From NCBI GenBank assembly GCA_024036415.1, contig JAMWET010003554.1, positions 168,501 through 232,500 on the forward strand: a stretch of DNA of 64,000 nucleotides, written 5' to 3'. A model generated the notes under the pieces. It saw only the letters and a list, made by a program, of their open reading frames with translations, was not told the DNA's origin and did no database searches. The stretch comes from Prochilodus magdalenae (lineage: Eukaryota; Chordata; Actinopteri; Characiformes; Prochilodontidae). The position numbers were made by a program, and so were the translations under genes. Positions 59,851-64,000 of this stretch are shown here, in pieces. Within the stretch, counting starts at the first letter, position 1; each line of letters starts with the position of its first letter.

Positions 59851-60088
59851 CAGACTTGACATATGCACATCTGTATGTAGCGTCACCAGGCTTCGGTTTT
59901 GACTCAGACAGAATATGTCCAAGTCTCAATTTTGAGACTCAGCATGTCTAGATTTTGGTCTTAAATCAGATTAAATCAGATACCAGGTCTTAATCGTGTG
60001 AGCAGATCGTTGTCTAGACTTGTTCAGGTCCCAGTTTTGACTTGAATTCACCATGCCTATATCTGTCTTGACTCGATGCTACATATCT

Positions 60089-61458
60089 CAAGTTTCAAGT
60101 TTCAAGTTTCAGGTTTATTTGTCATATGCACAACATGTCAGGACATTTATGCATTGAAATGCTGGTGGTGAGGCTCAGGTTGGTGCTCTACAGGAGGACA
60201 ATACTATATACATACTAAACATTAAAATAAAGATATATAAAAGTTATATTAAATACACACAATATACACAAAATACAGAATATACAAAAACAGGAGGGAT
60301 CTGTAGAAATTCTGATATGTACATTTATGAGACAGGTATAGTCTCTGAGAGAGTGGAGCTAAATATAAATATGTATGTTTATGTCTATTCCTGTTGTATA
60401 AAGTGATTAGTGATGTTGCCCATAGCAGTGCTATATAGAGTATTAATAATAAAGTGTCCGAGTGCAGTGCTGTGGTGGTGTTGGTGGTGTTGGTTCACAG
60501 CTTGTTGAGGAACCTGATGGCTTGTGGGTAGAAACTGTTCATTACTCGGAGTGTTCTGGCCTGGATGCTGCGGTACCTCCTGCCTGATGGCAGTAAGGTG
60601 AACAGGTCATGTGCTGGGTGGCTACAGTCCAACCGGATCTTCTGGATTTTCCTGAGGCAGCGGGACCATAAGATGTCCTGCAGGACTGGAAGTTTGCTGC
60701 CTATGATGGGCTCCACTGTCCTCACCACTCTCTTCAGGGCCTTGCGGTCGTAGGCAGTGCAGCTGCCGTACCAGACAGTGATGCAGGCCGTGAGGATGCT
60801 CTCTATGGTGCATCTGTAGAAGTTGGTGAGGATGTCAGGAGGCAGACCAAACTTCCTGAGCCTTCTCAGGAAGAAGAGGCGCTGACGGGCAGACCTCACT
60901 ACTGTGTTGGTGTGGAGTGACCAGGAGAGGTCTTCGGTGAGGTGTACCCCGAGGAACCTAACACTGCTGACCCTCTCCACTTGATGCTCCATTGATGTAC
61001 AGGGGAGAGTGACCACCCCTCTGCAGCTTCCTGTAGTCTACGATCACCTCCTTAGTTTTGCTGATGCTGAGACTGAGGTTGTTGTGGTAGCCCACTCTGA
61101 CAGGGCGCTAACCTCGTCTCTGTAGGCAGTCTCGTCTCCATCTGTGATGAGGCCTAGGATGGTGGTGTCATCAGCAAACTTGAAGATGGTGTTTGATGTG
61201 TGTCTGGCTACACAGTCATGTGTAAACAGGGAGTACAAGCGGGGGCTGAGGACACAGCCTTGAGGTGTCTCAGAGGCATGGAAGAGAAGCTGTTTCCTAC
61301 TCTCACCACCTGGGGTCTACCTGTCAGGAAGTCCAGAACCCAGCTGCACAGATGAGAGTTCAAACCCAAGTCTGTGAGCTTGGGGATGAGTTTAGCCGGG
61401 ATGATGGTGTTGAATGCTGAGCTGTAATCTATGAACAGCATTCTCACATAGGTGTTCT
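60089..61458 (-). mobile_element. 5'-truncated LINE (non-LTR retrotransposon) with reverse transcriptase remains
   Basis: On the minus strand, reverse-transcriptase motifs appear in order but in different frames: [12 protein letters not shown] (motif A, from 61447), FKFADDTTILG (motif C, near 61180), and the thumb/C-terminal part in a 173-codon frame (61016-60495) with VRFLGVHLTEDLSWSLHT, LTACITVWYGSC, LLPSGRRYRSI and SFYPQAIRFLNKL. At least two frameshifts make it a dead copy. The 3' end is ACAAATAAACCTGAAACTTG with a short heptamer tail. I would place it near CR1/L2/Rex1-type fish LINEs; the exact clade needs a search. A possible 6-bp target duplication ATATCT flanks it (60083-60088, 61459-61464). 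Confidence 0.85.
60495..61447 (-). pseudogene. LINE ORF2 reverse transcriptase fragment, frameshifted
   Basis: Three overlapping minus-strand frames (61447-61208, 61238-61044, 61016-60495) together follow the reverse-transcriptase palm and C-terminal region of a fish LINE. The endonuclease domain and the finger region are missing because of 5' truncation. No intact product is possible. Individual motifs are listed under the LINE entry. Confidence 0.8.
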
Positions 61459-62279
61459 ATATCTAGGACTTGGTCTTGACTGGGACTCTGGTTCTGGTCG
61501 CTGCCCAGTGGCTCAAACGGTGAAACTGTAAACAAAGTTGACGAACACTCTAGTTCTGATCAGTAATTACGTAAGTTTGCTGCTGACGCCAATCCGCTTT
61601 CGAGAAACTCAGGACAGCTGATCTTATTATCTCTTCCTGGATGTTGATGGGGAAACAAGCACATTGCAATTACCGAGCGTTGTGTTATCTGTCTTGTGTT
61701 TGGGGAAATGTCGCGCTCCGTCGACACCGCAGACACCTCAGATGGGTGTCACAAACACTTCCTCATTAGTCGCTTGTAACATCTTGCAAATACTGTCTCA
61801 TTTTCCAGATTCAGAGGAGCCTGCAGTTGTTCTGTCTCTGAGTCATGCCAGAGATTTTAGATTGCATTCAAAAATATCCTGAGGCGTAAAAGACTCAGAT
61901 AACCACAGTATAGAATTCAGGCCCAGCTCTTGGAAGCAGGCAGGGACTTTTTTCAAGTTTGAATAATTAGAAAGAAACCAACACAGGCATCAAGTTTACT
62001 GCCCTCACATTTAAGAAGGGGGCGGCCCATTTTGCGTCACTCAAATGAATCACTATAGAAGTGTGTGGTCGCTGTAGGGAAGTGTTTATGCTGCCAGTTT
62101 TGGGGTTTTCGAGGACATTACACAACCTTGTGTCCCCATATATTACATATTACATCAGTTATTACTGTATATGTATGTGCTATGTGTTATGTGATATTGG
62201 TTTAGAGGTCTTTGCCGATGGAAGAGCTGCACCAAAAACAATTACCACGTGTGTATAAAATAATCAAGTCATAAAGTCA

Positions 62280-62640
62280 TCTATCCATCCATCAATCCGT
62301 CCATCCATCCATCCCTCTGTCCATCTGACAGTATGTCCATCATGTGAATCCATCCATCTTATACATATTTACCTGTTCAACCAATCATACATCAGTCATG
62401 TACCTGTTATCTATCAGTGCATCCCCCCTCAGTGCATCCATTCATTCATTCATCTACCCATCTACCTATCCACCCATCAGCTATACCCACCATGTAGCTA
62501 TCTACCTGTTCATCCACCCATATATCCAATCACCTATACACCCATCTATCCATCCATTCATTAATTATGTAGCTATCTACCTGTTCATCCTTCCATCCAT
62601 CCATCCATCCATCCATCCATCCATCCATCCATCATGTCCC
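62280..62640 (+). repeat. Degenerate CCAT/CATC tetranucleotide region
   Basis: CCATCCATC units scattered over 360 bp, with a clean run near 62593-62632. The open frame across it is repeat-derived. Confidence 0.85.
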
Positions 62641-63785
62641 TGTCAAATTTTAAAATTTTGAACAGTCCTTGTCAAATTACACATTTTGTTGATTTTTGAG
62701 CTAAGAAGTTAAAATTAGCAGGGAATAAACCTAAATATATTTATTTGCTGTTTTGACATATTGCAGAACATACACATATATTTAAACAAGACATAGCTTT
62801 TGCACAGGAGCGTTTAATATTTACAATTTCCCATTATGTTCAATTCAGCATTGTGTTCTTTGTCCACCCTTTCATTAAACCCCTCACCTGTGTGCAGTCT
62901 GCAGCCCCACCCTGTGTCATTAGCCTCAGTTGTTTTTTGTTAATACCCCTGTGTATGATTTGTCTGCTATTGTCTGTGTTAACCCAGTTGCTGTTGCTTG
63001 TTTCGGATGTCTTGTTAAGGTTTTGCTTTAAGTTTGTCTCTTTCAGTCTGTTTGCTTTGTTCAGCTGTGCACTGAATTAAATTAAAAACTGCCACTCCAT
63101 CATTATATCTACCTAGCTCTTTTGCATACCCCTGATAGGCCCGTGTGTTTGTTTTATTGGAAGAAGTGGGATCTGTTGCAGAGGCATTTCTTGCTTGTCT
63201 GTATGTTACGTTTGGTGTTTTCAGTCAGTAGGAATGAGCGCAAGCGGCTCCTCCTGGCTTTTTTATTATTTACAGGCTCTGAATGTATCACACCTGGACC
63301 TGGATTATTAGAGTTCTCCCAGTAAGAAGGCTGATCTGGGATCAGGATGTGTCTATCAGATAATGCTAAAGTGAATTATATAAACTGATTCCGATTGATC
63401 TTATGTCAGTGATTATATTCTGAGTCTTGATAAGTATGGGCCCTATTTCAGTTCATTGAGCCTTCAGGAGTGTCTTAATGGGGTAAACAGGTACATGTGA
63501 TGAAAGCTGCAATAAAGCTCTGCAGGAGGATCTTCAGGAAATAAGCCAATAAAGAATCAGTTTGTTGTACACAGCATTTTGTTCTGTTCTGTAATGTCCA
63601 ATACTATATCTGTTTATCTAAGCAATTTAGCTGTTACCTGAACATTAAGCTGCTATGTACACCTTATATATCTATACTGTTTACAACCATATACTTACTG
63701 ATACTGCGCTTACTCTCTGCACATGTCCTGCACACGTACTGTACTGTTAGCACACATTGTTTTCACTATTTATATATATTTATAT

Positions 63786-63788
<3 letters not shown>

Positions 63789-63818
<30 letters not shown>
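63789..63818 (+). repeat. (CA)n microsatellite
   Basis: About 15 CA units, flanked by AT-rich sequence. Confidence 0.9.
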
Positions 63819-63823
<5 letters not shown>

Positions 63824-63954
63824 TTTAGATTTATTTATAGATTTATTAAAAAGCAACTTATAAGCTAGTACATAATAGCACATTATACCTTCCAGTAAAT
63901 AATTAAACTTTATTGCCATTATACCAATACAGAGCTGTACAGTATAATGAAACC

Positions 63955-63958
<4 letters not shown>

Positions 63959-64000
<42 letters not shown>
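63959..64000 (+). repeat. (AT)n microsatellite at the window edge
   Basis: About 20 AT units. It may continue beyond the window. Confidence 0.9.

Larger units (their letters stand above)
53514..64000 (+). other. st8sia4: st8sia4 intron 2 (5' part, runs off the window)
   Basis: This is the sequence after the exon 2 donor. No ST8SIA4 exon 3 coding sequence is visible, so the intron is at least 10.5 kb. It contains two family-v Tc1-like remnants, a solo LTR, a 33-bp minisatellite, a LINE inserted at the edge of that array, and CCAT, CA and AT microsatellites. The parts 54815-56319, 56899-58249, 61465-62279 and 62641-63600 hold no gene that I can see; they are AT-rich and low in CpG. Confidence 0.8.

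Noticed and set aside
58363..59859. The longest open frame in the window (498 codons) as a protein-coding gene
   Set aside because: It is a pure by-product of a 33-bp minisatellite: other frames over the same array are open too, the peptide is an 11-residue repeat, and there are no convincing splice or start signals.
60495..61016. An intact reverse transcriptase gene
   Set aside because: Only the C-terminal third is in one frame. Palm motifs are in other frames, the N-terminal part is missing and the element is 5'-truncated.
53514..64000. st8sia4 exon 3 within the window
   Set aside because: No sequence encoding the conserved NILRFLDAE-type start or the sialylmotif L region was seen on the plus strand in this stretch.

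Overview
The window reads as vertebrate nuclear DNA from a teleost fish. It holds spliced, intron-separated exons, tRNA-derived SINEs, several Tc1-like transposon families typical of fish, gypsy-type solo LTRs, LINE fragments and very abundant micro- and minisatellites. There is no bacterial-style gene organisation: almost all open frames are short, and the two longest (about 276 and 498 codons) are read-throughs of simple or tandem repeats. I cannot name the species; an otophysan fish is only a guess.

One protein-coding gene is recognised with confidence: the first two coding exons of st8sia4 (the CMP-sialic acid:NCAM alpha-2,8-polysialyltransferase, PST) on the + strand. Exon 1 (45063-45175) encodes the cytoplasmic tail and membrane anchor, exon 2 (53382-53513) the stem region with two N-glycosylation sequons at residues 50 and 74. 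Intron 1 is about 8.2 kb. Intron 2 runs off the right edge, so the catalytic exons lie outside the window. A GC-rich promoter-like block with CCAAT boxes, GC boxes and an octamer lies at 44826-45062.

The left 44 kb is intergenic and packed with mobile DNA. Five groups of internally deleted Tc1-like elements are present: (i) at least eight copies of a family ending in CTGCACCCAGAAG; (ii) two copies with CAGGGGTTGGACAATG ends; (iii) one with a CAGTGGGG end; (iv) one with CAGCTCTGG ends, nested in a LINE remnant; (v) four copies in which an N-terminal DNA-binding part is joined to the transposase C-terminus. There are four solo LTRs (three with perfect 5-bp target duplications), two copies of a tRNA-derived SINE with a V-SINE-like tail, pieces of a second SINE type, and two tRNA pseudogenes (initiator Met and Arg-CCT) next to one SINE. 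Tandem arrays include a 35-bp minisatellite of about 2.8 kb (26806-29643), a GATA/GACA block (33637-34104) flanked by duplicated polypurine DNA, a 25-bp array inside a MITE (49709-50265) and a 33-bp array (58250-59850) whose degenerate end was invaded by a LINE.

Two stretches on the minus strand (around 5897-6200 and 10199-10440) look like possible 5' exons with splice donors, but no protein could be recognised. No novel enzymatic or defence system was found. The most interesting items are the tRNA-pseudogene/SINE cluster, the degenerate duplications that run into the st8sia4 promoter, the duplicated polypurine/GATA-GACA module and the deletion-derivative Tc1 families.
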